Below are positions 9,790-19,794 of a stretch of 35,202 nucleotides of DNA, in pieces. Under the pieces are notes generated by a model. That model did no database searches. It was given only the letters and a program-made list of their open reading frames with translations, and had not been told where the DNA came from. A program made the translations under genes and the position numbers. The DNA lies in NCBI GenBank assembly GCA_003427395.1, contig BFEA01000327.1, positions 24,043 to 59,244 on the forward strand, in the 5' to 3' direction. The DNA comes from Chara braunii. Taxonomy: Eukaryota > Streptophyta > Charophyceae > Charales > Characeae. Positions within the stretch are counted from its first letter, which is position 1; the number at the start of each line of letters is the position of its first letter.

Positions 9790-12315
9790 ATGCTAAGAGG
9801 AGGGAAGGGGACACGGCCGCCACGAAGGCCGTTGGGAGCTTCAGGAGGATATGAGCGGCATGGGCCTCGCCATCGAGAGAGTACTCCGATGTACGATGAT
9901 GGGGACATCGAGCTATTCCTGGACAGTTTCTGGGAGTATGCAAGGAGTATGGGCTGGACCGTGGCCCAGGCGATTGAGAGATTGAGGGGAGCCGGCAGGT
10001 TCGAGGAGCCCATTGCCCGGATCCGTAGGGAGGCGACGACGAGGCCAGAGGTGGAGATGAGGATGCAGGAGTTACGACCCTCACCTATGGGACCTGATTG
10101 CAGGCCGATTCGCCTAGAGATCAAAATGCGGCGGACTTTATCCCCGCCTTCGAGTGGTTCATGCAGAGACAGGGTACACCGAAAGATGACTGGGCGAGGA
10201 CGCTACCCCTCTGGACCAGAAAGGCGGAGAGGCCACTGGCTAGGCATATCAGAGATATGGCCCGGTATTGGGAGAGCTGCAGGGCACACTTGAGGGAGGC
10301 CTTTCGACGGCCAGAGTCGCCTCGGCCCCGAGTTGAGAGGCGTAAAAGGAGCAGGAGGCAGAAGGACCCTGAGCCCAGTGAGGCAAGGCCATCTCGAGGG
10401 GGACGGAAGGCCCTAGCTAGGAGAGAAGAGGAGTCGGAGCCTGAGGTTGAGGAGCGAGGGGCGTATCCTGAGTGTGGGCTGGGACTGGTGGAGTTTCATC
10501 ATTCTACTTAGGGTGAATTGAGGAGGTCGCCAATGCGCACACAGGAGGAGGCGCCAGCATCTGAGGGGCCGCTGAGAGAGTCGGAGGCGCATCTGGACGT
10601 CTCTCGATGGGGAACGTCGCCTCGAGGCGAGGGGCGTGGAGGACAGGCAGAGGAGGTACCACGAGAGGAGGTGCCACGAGAGGAGGTGCCACAAGAGGAG
10701 GTACCACGAGAGGAGGCCTGAGACACTCAACGAGAGAGGAGGCTGGGTGATGAGGGGAGACGTGCCGGAAAGGAGGTGATAAAGGTTGGAGAGGACACAC
10801 CCCCTCGGACGTCGGTTATGGGATTGAGACTCGGAGGTCCGCCTGGGAGCGCACACGAGAGAGCAGAGGAGTCGAAGAGAGAGGAGGGCCCGTTACCTTC
10901 ATAAGAGATGGCTTCCTCACTAGGAAGGAGGGCAGAGAAGAGGAGAGAGACCGCAAGCGTGAGAAGAGAAGCCTTGGCCTTGATTGACAGACACCTAGCA
11001 GCTCATGCCCTGGAGCACCCAGACCTGGAGGAGCCAACACCTGCAGAGCCGCGCCAGGAGCCGTGCCAGCCTGAGAAGGAGGTGGAGGCAGAGATCCCGA
11101 AGAGGATCGACCATCGCACGAGGGAGAGGGCACCGGCTGGTGAAACAACTGAAGAAAAGAGGGCGAGAGGAAGTAGGAGAATAGAAGAGATATGGCAAGA
11201 GAGGCAGAGGTTAGAGGCAGCGGGGGCACTTCCGGAGCAACAACAGGAAAGGCAGAGGTTGAAGGCGGCAGGGGCACTTCTAGATCAGCCACCCAGCGCG
11301 CTAGCTAAGGCCCCCGAAATCCAGGAGATGTGGCGAGACTTCTGGGAGCAAAGGGGGGAAGGGCTTCCTTCGCCAACAAGAGCTGGATTCGGGGTGGCAA
11401 GGAAAGCAGAAGAGAGGCTGGATCGCAAGATCAAGTTCCTGCCCAAGACAACTTTCGACTGATACTTGTTGATGGAAAGCGATCTGGCAGGGAAGAACAC
11501 GAAGGAAGAAGGTCATGGACTACGCCTGGAAACGATGGGGGTAGAGATCCAGGAGCTCAGGACGTTGGTCGCTAGTCAGACTGCCATTATTGAGGACTTG
11601 AGGCAGCAGCTTCAAGGGAGAGCGGACAACGCCGAGAGCAGCCGACAGGGAGAGATGAGGTAGGCTCAGGCAGCCAGGACAGGGGTTGCCAGGACAACCA
11701 TCTGCAGCAGAGCCTTGCCAGGAGTCACCCATGGGGAGAGTTATGCTAGAACCTCAGGAGGCGAACGCCAGGAGGGAGGCAGAGAGAGAGGCCTTCGAGT
11801 TCAGAGCCCCTACTGAGCTCGCGACTATAGTAGCAGTGGGCCCAGTCATGCCATTGGCAGTTGAGGACGGGCTACCACCGTCTAGCAGTGAGCCAACTCA
11901 AGGCTCAACAGAGGGATCCATGGACGTGCTTCTTGAAGCAGTGCATCCTATGCAGGAGGAGGCGAGTTTGTTTTCGCCTGAATAGAGGATAGAGGAGCCT
12001 CTTGAGAGAGAGATGGGGATTGAGACAGAGGGTGCCATTGAGGGCAGGCCCCAGAGATTGGACACGCCTGAGTATGGGCCAGAAGGGATTGGGGTTCGAC
12101 CAGGGCCAAGTACCCAGGAATTGGAGGTGAGACCAGAGGAGCCTTTGGATATGCCTCAGAGTCATGAGCTGAGCAGGGAGGCCAGCGAAGCGCCATCATC
12201 GCCAGGATCTCAAAGAGGGAAAAGGAAATCGAGGAAGTGGTTTGATACATCCTGCTTCTTCTGCACGAAGGAGGGTCATCGAGCCTTGCAGTGTCCTAAA
12301 TTTTTACAGGACTAG
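9790..12315 (+). pseudogene. ORF3: second Gag-like protein with coiled coil and CCHC knuckle, downstream of Pol
   Basis: About 840 codons once its breaks are ignored. It begins at ATG 9790 (frame 1), moves to frame 0 near 10125, then back to frame 1 near 11670. Stops lie at 10509, 10719, 10902, 11460, 11661 and 11983. The N-terminal 200 residues include DIELFLDSFWEYARSMGW, then FIPAFEWFMQRQGTPKDDW and WESCRAHLREAFRRPE, which recall the Trp- and Phe-spaced helices of a retrotransposon capsid. The middle is Glu/Arg-rich and probably coiled coil (10910-11280, 11466-11660), with a short PREEV repeat at 10650-10715. The C terminus has a zinc knuckle, C-FF-C-TKEG-H-RALQ-C, at 12253-12294. Capsid identity is inferred from pattern; the knuckle is explicit. 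It could also be an accessory RNA-binding protein. Confidence 0.75.
12253..12294 (+). other. CCHC zinc knuckle of ORF3
   Basis: Cys codons at 12253, 12262 and 12292 and a His codon at 12277 give exact CX2CX4HX4C spacing, 24 bases before the ORF3 stop. The residues between differ from the Gag knuckle at 4512-4553, so this is not a recent duplication of that motif. Confidence 0.85.
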
Positions 12316-13610
12316 GCCGAAGGGAAAGTTACAGAGGAGGGTGGTAGGATGTATGATAGACAAGGCAGGAGAGTGGAGAGATCGGCAGATGGGGGTAGGG
12401 CTCAGCTATATAGGCAAAACCAGGAGGAGATGAGTGAGTAGGACTGGTTTACCTATATGATTGGATTGTTGTTTATAAGACCCGAGCTTAGAATTACATG
12501 ACATCCTTTAGGCTTAGATGTTCACTTGCATCTGATAGATGGTTTGGATTTGGACTTCTACTGAGCTTGTCATCTTGAGGTCCAGGACGTGATAGATGGG
12601 GCGTGTACATATTCTAGGTAGCCTACACCCTGACCTTTGAGAGACAAACCCATCATGTATTCTGAGGGTAGTACAACTGTGGGTTGGATTTGTTTGAGAC
12701 GAGTGAGCTATGGCTTGGACACATTTGTGTGCGAGGCATTTTTATCCCTGAGAGAATATTAAATCGATATTTTTTTCTTAAAACTATTCTTTGTGTATGA
12801 CGATCACTCTCACACTCACATATGTGGTTCTTACATTGACGGATGATGGTTTTGTCAGAGAGATGTTCATGATGCATCTCATGTTAATGGATGTGAGTTA
12901 TGTGAAACTGTCTATTCTTCGGTATACTCGTGCGGCCTGCTTACGGGCAGGGGATAGGGCAGAGTATAAGAAGAGAGAGTGTAGTCTGTTTGTGAATGAT
13001 CGTAAGGATCCTAAGGGATTTGTGGATCTTTGAGACCCGAATGCTTTATCATGGTGAATGTTGACTGCTTAAGCTGTGACGAGGACCCATAAGATGGTCT
13101 CTCAGTGGTGGTGATTCCATAATGAGAACCCCTTAGATCTTTGGAAAAAGGGGGATGTTTGGCTTCATGATGAGACAACTCGTGATTTTTGGAAGAGGGG
13201 GTGTTTTGTTTTGTGGTGAAATCCCCTTGGATTTTTGGAAAATGGGGTGGTTTTGGGTTGTTGGAAGACTCACCTCCAAAGGTGGGTGGACTGATTAATG
13301 GCATGGTAAGTTGTCTGATGAGTGATAAAGTCTGACGAAAAGGGCCACGTTTGCTTGAAGTGTTTAAGAAGGTTGCAATGGGTACAGGGCGAGAGATGTC
13401 TCACGATGGATGGTTGCTGACTCTGATCAAGTCAGGGGTCACGGCCTTGTAGACCTGGTGGTGATTATGTTTTGTGATTGTACAAAGGATGCCATGCCTT
13501 TTGAGGGAGAGTTGGTAAATGCCTTCAGGCCCTTGCGTAACCTCGCAGTAAGCCCGTGATTTTTGTTTTGAGACGTCTCGTTTAACCACTTGTGCTAGTT
13601 CAAAGACAAG
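12316..13610. other. Non-coding 3' segment with a short G-rich repeat
   Basis: No credible ORF. Purine-rich stretches at 12337-12350 and 12420-12434 could be polypurine tracts, but no LTR start follows that also occurs upstream. Three loose copies of a motif like GATTTTTGGAAAA(N)GGGG lie at about 13133, 13190 and 13229. Nothing else is recognised. Confidence 0.5.
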
Positions 13611-13677
13611 AGTTTACGGGGAGTTGCTCGCCCCAGGGAAATTGCTTCGCGAGGTAAGAGTCAAGTCTTTTTGGAAG

Positions 13678-13700
13678 CCCTGATTGGATGGCTATCAGGG
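13678..13700. repeat. 7-bp perfect hairpin
   Basis: CCCTGAT at 13678-13684 and ATCAGGG at 13694-13700 around a 9-base loop. It is the first of several hairpins over the next 700 bases. Confidence 0.6.
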
Positions 13701-14037
13701 GAAAGCCTATCATTGCGCAACCAGCGAGGGTACTGCCGCTAAATAACAACGAGGTGGGCCGTGGTCCTGGTCTAATCAGCCAGGCTATGGTGGGCCAAGA
13801 TGGAGACCTGGCCTTTCTGTACTAAACTGCAGAAAGAGCCGAGTGGAGATTATGTATATATGCATATGTGTATTTGATTGTGAGGAACTTCTTGGAAAGG
13901 AAGGCGAGCGTGCCTTCAAAGGTCTCGGTTAGGGCCCGCGTCCTTAGTTTTAGCCAGGACTAGGGACACCCAACGAGAAGCCGAAGATTGTCTAGGGTCG
14001 GGGTGAGAGGATAATTGGGAAGACCTTTGAAACTTAT

Positions 14038-14060
14038 GCTGTCAGTATCCTATTGACAGC
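14038..14060. repeat. 7-bp perfect hairpin
   Basis: GCTGTCA at 14038-14044 and TGACAGC at 14054-14060 with a 9-base loop, the same arm and loop size as the hairpin at 13678. Confidence 0.6.
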
Positions 14061-14212
14061 GGCGATGGGGACCTAGATTGGAGCCCTCGCAACATATAGT
14101 TGCAAAGGCGTGTTTTGATGGAAACCTCCACCTCCGGTCTGTCAGCTAATCGGATTGGTCCCTATTTTCGTCAGCATTTTGGGTAATCGGATACTAGTCT
14201 TTCAATTTTGCG

Positions 14213-14317
14213 AAGCGACGAGGGAGTCGCTTAATATGGTCCGGTAAGCGACGGGGGCGTCGCTTATTATGGTCCGGTAAGTTGTCGGTGCGGATACCCT
14301 TACAAGGGTACTCGCAC
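14213..14317. repeat. Tandem 33-bp hairpin units plus a nested hairpin
   Basis: Two 33-bp tandem units (14213-14245, 14246-14278) each begin with an inverted repeat: AAGCGAC/GTCGCTT in the first and AAGCGACG/CGTCGCTT in the second. Both continue with TATGGTCCGGT. The next segment (14288-14317) is a different nested hairpin, GTGCG..TACCCTT..AAGGGTA..CGCAC. In unit 2 the extra G in one arm is matched by a C in the other, which hints at preserved pairing. Confidence 0.75.
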
Positions 14318-14419
14318 TGGGTTTTTGCAGTTGACAGAGAAATGGGTCGATTCATAATTAATGGGAAGACCCCGCGAGTCGCAGGGGTTCATGAACCAAA
14401 GATTCGGCGGTAACATCTA

Positions 14420-15400
14420 GAATTAGAGAGTGTGTGGGCGCGCAGGTTTGAGACGCGCGTGATTTGTTTCCCTCTTTGGTCGCAACAGGAGACGTGGCGT
14501 GAATTCCGGTCGACGTGCTTCATTATAACAGTTGTTTGTTTTGATTAAACTGACTAACCTATGGGTGCTCTTTTTTTCTGGTTCCGCATGGCACGGTGGA
14601 CGGTCCAATGAGCCTATGTGGACTTACGCGGAATCAAGATGATAGGATCTGATGGATTTGGCTAATGACGGGTAGCCGCGGCGAGGCCGGTAGGCCGATG
14701 CGAGTTCTGGGTGACCTTCTATGCGAGTGTGGGCCGGAAAGTGACATAGGGTGTTTCCTTGGCCCCGAGAGCCGGGCGCTACCTCTTTATTAGGAGATTC
14801 GAGCCCATTGATATCAGGCTTGGGCTTAGCCCTATAGGTTACGACATTGGGCTGACATTACGGAGGTTCAGGGATCGAGGCCAGCGGGCGTTGGCGCAGC
14901 AGCAGCGGAGCGGCATGGAGCAAAACCGAAGGGGTGGAGGGCCCGGAAGGGCTATCCCCCTCGGTTTTCTTCGTAAGTGCAGCGGCAGGCCCGATCCACA
15001 GGGTCCTCCCTTTTTTCCGTTTTTGGTTCGTTATTAATTTTTTTTATATATACCCCATGTTAATTTTTGTTCTAGGTTTCATCCTCGTACTCGCGTCCCG
15101 CTTCTGGACGCGATATAGGGTCGCGTGGAGAGTGTTGTATCCGCGAGGTTGCCCGAAGTGCAATTGCAGACTGTGTTCGTGGCTGCGTAGGAACTACCTT
15201 AACCGCGCCCCGTTTTGCCTAGGACGCGACACAAAGGGTGTGATACGGGACTCAAGAGCCGAGCTCTGTGGGCACGCCCATGAACTGTTGAAATACAGAC
15301 CTGTGTTTGAGTCCGGATGACAGGACTTGGGTACGAAGCGACGGTCAGGGGGTGCCTACCTGGGCAGTGCCGGAGGCTTGTGGTTAATACCGCCGCGACA
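14420..15400. other. Non-coding GC-rich segment, LTR-like in style
   Basis: Short open frames exist (14759-15037, 14934-15320) but have no recognisable domain. A TATA-like TATATATAC at 15042-15050 follows a T-run. The GC-rich sequence on both sides has the texture of the 1.3-kb block without evident identity to it. It may be an old LTR of another family. Confidence 0.3.
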
Positions 15401-15406
15401 GTGTGC

Positions 15407-15671
15407 CGCACGGCCGTGCGATCGGGCGCAGAACGCTGGAGTGGCCATCTGGGCCACTGCGTAGCACTCATAAGTCCAGGAGTGAACCCGGACGAGAAAA
15501 GGAGACAGACGCATAAGCGATAAGGTTAAAAAAAGGGGGGGCCGGGGCACTAGTTGTTGAAGCTGGCCGTATGTGCCGGAAATGCCCGCCTGAACCGGCC
15601 TCAAAAGGAGGCCAAGTCCGCGCGAAGTAGCACTGCCAGGAGTAGAGGGGTCGTGTGGCCTTTGGCGCCAC
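15407..15671. repeat. Cluster of perfect hairpins just upstream of the U6-like sequence
   Basis: Four compact inverted repeats: the palindrome CGCACGGCCGTGCG (15407-15420); AGTGGCC/GGCCACT around ATCTG (15440-15458); GGCCTC/GAGGCC around AAAAG (15597-15613); and GTGGC/GCCAC around seven bases (15655-15671). Some are expected by chance in GC-rich DNA. Four within 265 bases directly upstream of an snRNA-like sequence is notable. Confidence 0.55.
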
Positions 15672-15693
15672 TACGGGGTATTGCCTTGATCGA

Positions 15694-15793
15694 GTCCTTC
15701 GGGACATCTGTTAAAATTGGAACGATACAGAGAAGATCGGCGTGGCCCCTGCTCGCGGGTGACACGCATAAATTGGAGGCGGGGCCGAAAGTC
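15694..15793 (+). ncRNA. U6: U6 spliceosomal snRNA-like sequence, probably a pseudogene
   Basis: The 5' end GTCCTTCGGGAC is the capped stem-loop of plant-type U6 with a slightly shortened stem. It is followed by ACATC and an uninterrupted match of about 26 bases covering AAAATTGGAACGATACAG and the invariant ACAGAGA box. GTGGCCCCTGC and GTGACACGC of the internal stem-loop are present. Changes hit important positions: the catalytic AGC triad reads GGC, and the stem-loop apex differs (CTCGCGGG where CGCAAGGA is usual). The 3' end lacks a proper T-run terminator, with only four T at 15799-15802. No TATA box is seen 25-30 bases upstream. These point to a U6-derived pseudogene; a divergent expressed variant is possible. 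Confidence 0.8.
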
Positions 15794-15799
15794 GACTGT

Positions 15800-17470
15800 T
15801 TTGAGAAGTGGATACTGTCCGGCCGCGCGGCATACCGGAGTCTGAGAGGGAGTGAGCAAAGTAATGGGCAACGAGCGCTAAATAGTGCAGTAGGAACGGG
15901 CAGCGCGGATTGAGAGAGGGGAAGGAGGGCGAATTAATTTGGATGACGAGGCACGCCGGGGTGCATTCGCAGCGGAGATGGTGAGGATCTAAGCCAGGCG
16001 CAGTCAGAAGTGAGTAGTGGGCTCGATTCCTGATGGAATCGAGCAAGGTAAGAACGAAGACCAGGGGTTTAGAGTAGGGCGAGTTCGATCGCGGCGTCAG
16101 TTCGGACGATGGGTTGGTAAAATAGGTAGTAGAAGAGAAAATGGTGCGCGATGGTGTAGCGATGGCGGGAACAATTATGGTGGAGGTAGAAGAAGCTATA
16201 GCACGCCCATTCCTTCATAGAATCGTGCGCGGGGGTTTTGAACGTGGGTGACCTCAAATCCAAGGTCGTTTCTTGTGATAAGTTAGTAGGATAGAGGTTA
16301 GTAAGACAGATTAGTGCACAGAGAGTGTCGAGGAAGGAGAAAAATGAATGAATGAACCCGACACGGATTCGAGCCAGGTGCGCCCAAGAATTGAGAGGGT
16401 GAAAAACGGTCGACTTCGCCCGTTAGTTGATGTATAAAGGCAGGAGAAGAGGTTATGTAAGGGTTTTTAGCCATGGCGACCCCGAATCCGGGGTTAGATT
16501 TGCGGGAAGGAAATTAGTTTTTTTGCTATGAGAAAACGGTGCTGCGTGAGAGTGTCGGGAGAGGCAGATATGGCAGAGGAGCAGAGAGATTTTTGGACTA
16601 GCGAATGTATTCCTTAGTGTTTTAGTAGTAGGTCCCTTCGATTTCGAGAGGTACATCGTAGGAATAGGAGACTTGCCTAATGCCCGACGCGTTGCTCATA
16701 CTACCAGCTCGACGTGTTGATCCGGGATTGTGCACCGTCCATTGTCGTGCTCATTGCGAGATCGAGGTTCGACCGTGTGTTGCAGACTTCGCGGCAGTGA
16801 CTGTGGGAAGCTGGCCGAAAGGTTGGTCAGGTGCGCTGGAAAGAGGAAGAGAGCGCACTTACCTAGGGAGCTACTGACGCTAAATGAACCGAGAACTGAG
16901 TCTGCAGTGGCCAGCTGGAGACGTAACAATGAACGGACAGGCTATGGGGGCGAGAAACTCACCTGCCGGCTAGTGCGCTACCTGCTCCACTGGTCGAAGT
17001 AATGTGAAGGAGGGTGCACAGTCGAGAGCTTACCTGTTGGCTGGTATGAGGTCCGTTGAGGGAACGTGAACATGGAGGCGAAACTGGAGACTCACCCGCA
17101 GGTCTGGGAGTTGCATCCCGCATAAAAGGAGTCGGGGCCTTCCGGTCTCTCGGTAGGCATAGTGAGAGGCAACACATACCGGTGCTGTCTGGGATAAGTT
17201 CAGTTTGATTTTGTCCATGCTGTTGGTANAGCTGACCAGAGGCAAGNCANGCAGGCCGAGGAGTCGGAGATAGTCTGATANCGACNATACTGCTNGTCTC
17301 ATCGGCNGGAGGAGTGGCGAATGGAGATTGNAGACGATTATTTTATTTAAAAGGTTGAAGCTGTACATGCTCTACCGCACCTGGGGAGCAGGTTCGGAGA
17401 ATCAGGCAGGTACCTGTTGGCATGTAGGCTGCTCACCCCAAACCGTCGAGGCAGCAGAAGGCTAGCTAGG
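15800..17470. other. Non-coding segment with ambiguous bases
   Basis: No domain or RNA gene recognised. Between about 16960 and 17420 a loose motif like (T/C)ACCTG(T/C)(T/C)GGC recurs (16971, 17031, 17411). Eight ambiguous bases fall in 17229-17331. Confidence 0.4.
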
Positions 17471-17584
17471 CTGAGTAGTAATGGCTGGTGTAACACAGAA
17501 CAACCATTTGGACCGCTCTACTGATTCAGAACCTCAAGTTGTTAGTATGATCGGGGGAGGCGGAACACCACTCGTGCTGTTAGT

Positions 17585-17835
17585 TACTCTATGGATGTAC
17601 GAAGGCTGTTGTTGTCTGCTGCGGATTGTGTACATACTGCGTCATGCGGTTGTGGGCTGTTGAAAACTATTGCGGGATACTGTTATCGCTGGCGGACTGC
17701 TACTATTGTTGGTGGCGAACGCTGTATACTACTGTTGTTGGCTGCTGTCGTTGCTGTTGACCACCGCAGTGTGTTGCTGCTACGTATGAACTGCGGTTAC
17801 TGGTCACTACATGTTACTGCTTGCCGCTATTGACT
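17585..17835. repeat. Degenerate CTG/TTG-type low-complexity stretch
   Basis: Dense, irregular YTG triplets (CTGTTGTTG, GTTGCTGTTG, GTTGCTGCTAC), looking like an eroded trinucleotide expansion. Open frames here are Cys/Tyr-rich artefacts. Confidence 0.55.
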
Positions 17836-17839
17836 GATT

Positions 17840-18570
17840 CAAGCTGCTGAGCAACCGCGACTGGGCTAAGGAGGGGTGTTGGGAGATTGAGGAAGGGAGG
17901 TTGGACTGCAAGAAGGGCTGCTGTTGCAGCATGGTAGGATGGTGGTGAAGAGAGCTACTGCTGCAATCTGGGAGGTCGTCACGGGAGTGGTCGCGACAGT
18001 TTGGCTCTAGAAGTTTGAACAAGTTGATACATTGGCTACCATTGCGGGGCCCTCAGGCGCACGAAGGTTACAAGACCCTTTCCTGCGAGTCTGAGTGCAC
18101 CTTTTTTGGATCTGAGAGTCTCAAAGCTTCTCCTTCTGCCATTCGTACTCCAAGTCTAGTCTGTTGGTTCTGAGAGGAAGGCGGCAGGCGGGATTGCAAC
18201 CCATAGGACCGCATCAAGACTCTGTGGGGAGTCAACCCACCGATTGCGGGAGCTCTCCCGGAACTCAGGAGGAGTTCCGGAGGCAGGGAACTGACAGGTA
18301 ACAATGGTTGTCCCCTCTATAAACCCAGACTATAGCCCCTACCTGTATCACCCATTGCATCGCTGACTGAATATATGATGTGCAACCCTACTTTATTTCT
18401 TCGTTTGATTTTCAAAACACTGAACAAGACTAAGTAAAGGAATGTCTGTTGAAGTTTCAGTTTCAACTTTATTGATTGTGTGAATTCAAATTGCTGAAAG
18501 GAACTTCATGTGGGGAAAGGCAGGATGTAGGGTTGTTTTGCTTGATGGTTGGCTGGGTCATTAAGGCTGG
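17840..18570. other. Non-coding segment
   Basis: No coding sequence, RNA gene or strong repeat seen. Base composition changes here from GC-rich to AT-rich, near 18350. Confidence 0.4.
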
Positions 18571-19500
18571 GAGGTCCCCATAAGTTTGGGGAGACCCAGT
18601 GCTTTGTTTATTTTGGTTTGCATGGAGCGTCAGACCCTTCTATAAATTTAGGGGATCTGATTGCTCTGGAGGCTGGGATGTCCCCATAAATTTGGGGAGA
18701 CTCAGTGCTATGGTTTTGTATGGAGGGTCAGGCTGTTCTATAAGTTTATGTCGCCTTCTCTGACCTATGAAGAGTCTGATTGTGCCTGATTTTCAGGAAC
18801 TCGGGTCATTCAATAAGTTTTTGTGCCTTAGGTTGCCTTGTTTTCACTGGGGTTTTATCTGTTTCCTTGGTCTCTGAACGAGGAGACCGAGCTGCTCTGT
18901 AAGTTCAGGTGGCTCGATCTCTTCCTGCTTTTTATTCTGAAGACGTAATCTTGGCAAAGGGCAAGCCCTTTTGTAAGTTCAGGGGGTCTGACTCGATGCC
19001 ACACACATGGTCATTCAGAGATAAATGAAATTGGCAGAGAGTTAGATCCTTCTGTAAGTTCAGGGGGTCTGGCTCAAAGCCTCGCACATGCTAGAACCCA
19101 ATGATTATAATTTGGTTATACTTTACTACTACTCTATTTAAGAACGAGCTAATCAGACTATTCTATAAGTTGAGGTGATCTAACTATAGCCTATCACAAC
19201 CTGAAGAGAGTATAATTAAGAATAAAACTGGTGGTAAACTGGGGCACACTGAACCTAAGTTAGTTCAGTCATATGCAGCCTTAGAAGACAAAGGAGAAGA
19301 CAGGTATAAATAACTTGAATATCTTAAACAGTTCAGGGCGACCAGAATGGTCTAGTCATGTGCCCAAAGAAGAGAAAAATTGTTGTGCCCTGTGTTCGTG
19401 TATACTTTGGTAAAGTTGGACTCATTCCATAAGTTTGGGTGGCCCGACTTTAGGCTTGGCTAAGGTAAGGTTCATTCCATAAGTTTGGGTATCCTGACCT
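18570..19500. repeat. Dispersed ATAAGTTTGGGG-type repeat, about eleven copies
   Basis: A motif of roughly 25 bases, like CCATAAGTTTGGGGAGACC or CTGTAAGTTCAGGGGGTCTG, occurs with its TAAG/TAAA at 18581, 18643, 18687, 18741, 18814, 18900, 18974, 19055, 19166, 19431 and 19480. Spacing is irregular (44 to 265 bp, commonly 50-85), so it is either an eroded tandem array or a repeatedly copied short box. Flanks such as GGCTGGGAGGTC and GGCTGGGATGTC are shared between some copies. Confidence 0.7.
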
Positions 19501-19794
19501 TATGCCTTATGTAAGCTAGATATAAGGGATTAAATCATTGAAAGATCATGAACTATTGTTTGTTCAGGTATACTTTGGGATGGTGAGAGTACTTACCTTT
19601 GTGGTCTGGTTTACATGTGACTGAGTGAGGCCACTACTTAGTCTGAGTTTCAGGTTGATAGGTAGTTGCTTTAGTTGCTCGCCGCGTGCTAGAGCCATAG
19701 GAGTTAGTGTCAATTCCTGCATTTTCTGTAGTAACTTTTTTTTACTTAGGTCAATTCTTGCATTTTCTGGGATCTTTTCTTATACTTGGCTTTG

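Larger units (their letters stand above)
2588..12440 (+). mobile_element. Ty3/gypsy-type LTR retrotransposon, internal region, decayed
   Basis: Order: leader, Gag, aspartic protease, reverse transcriptase, RNase H, integrase, then a second Gag-like ORF. RT-RNase H before integrase defines the Ty3/gypsy (Metaviridae) order. The integrase ends in a GPY module and has no recognisable chromodomain. At about 9.8 kb the internal region is long for the group, largely because of the extra 2.5-kb ORF. At least thirteen breaks were seen: stops at 3747, 3951, 4044, 4497, 7382, 7433, 10509, 10719, 10902, 11460, 11661 and 11983, plus frameshifts near 8620, 10125 and 11670. No matching LTR pair closely bounds this region; the only direct-repeat pair is the 1.3-kb block, whose second copy lies 8.7 kb past the last ORF. 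Confidence 0.9.

Noticed and set aside
15340-15960. Small-subunit rRNA-like words (TTAATACCGC, GCAACGAGCGC, GGATGACG)
   Set aside because: The matches are about ten bases, the sequence between them does not match, and other conserved rRNA blocks are absent. Coincidence in GC-rich DNA.
16360-16400. B-box-like GATTCGAGCC suggesting a tRNA
   Set aside because: No A box at the right distance and no complementary acceptor arms.
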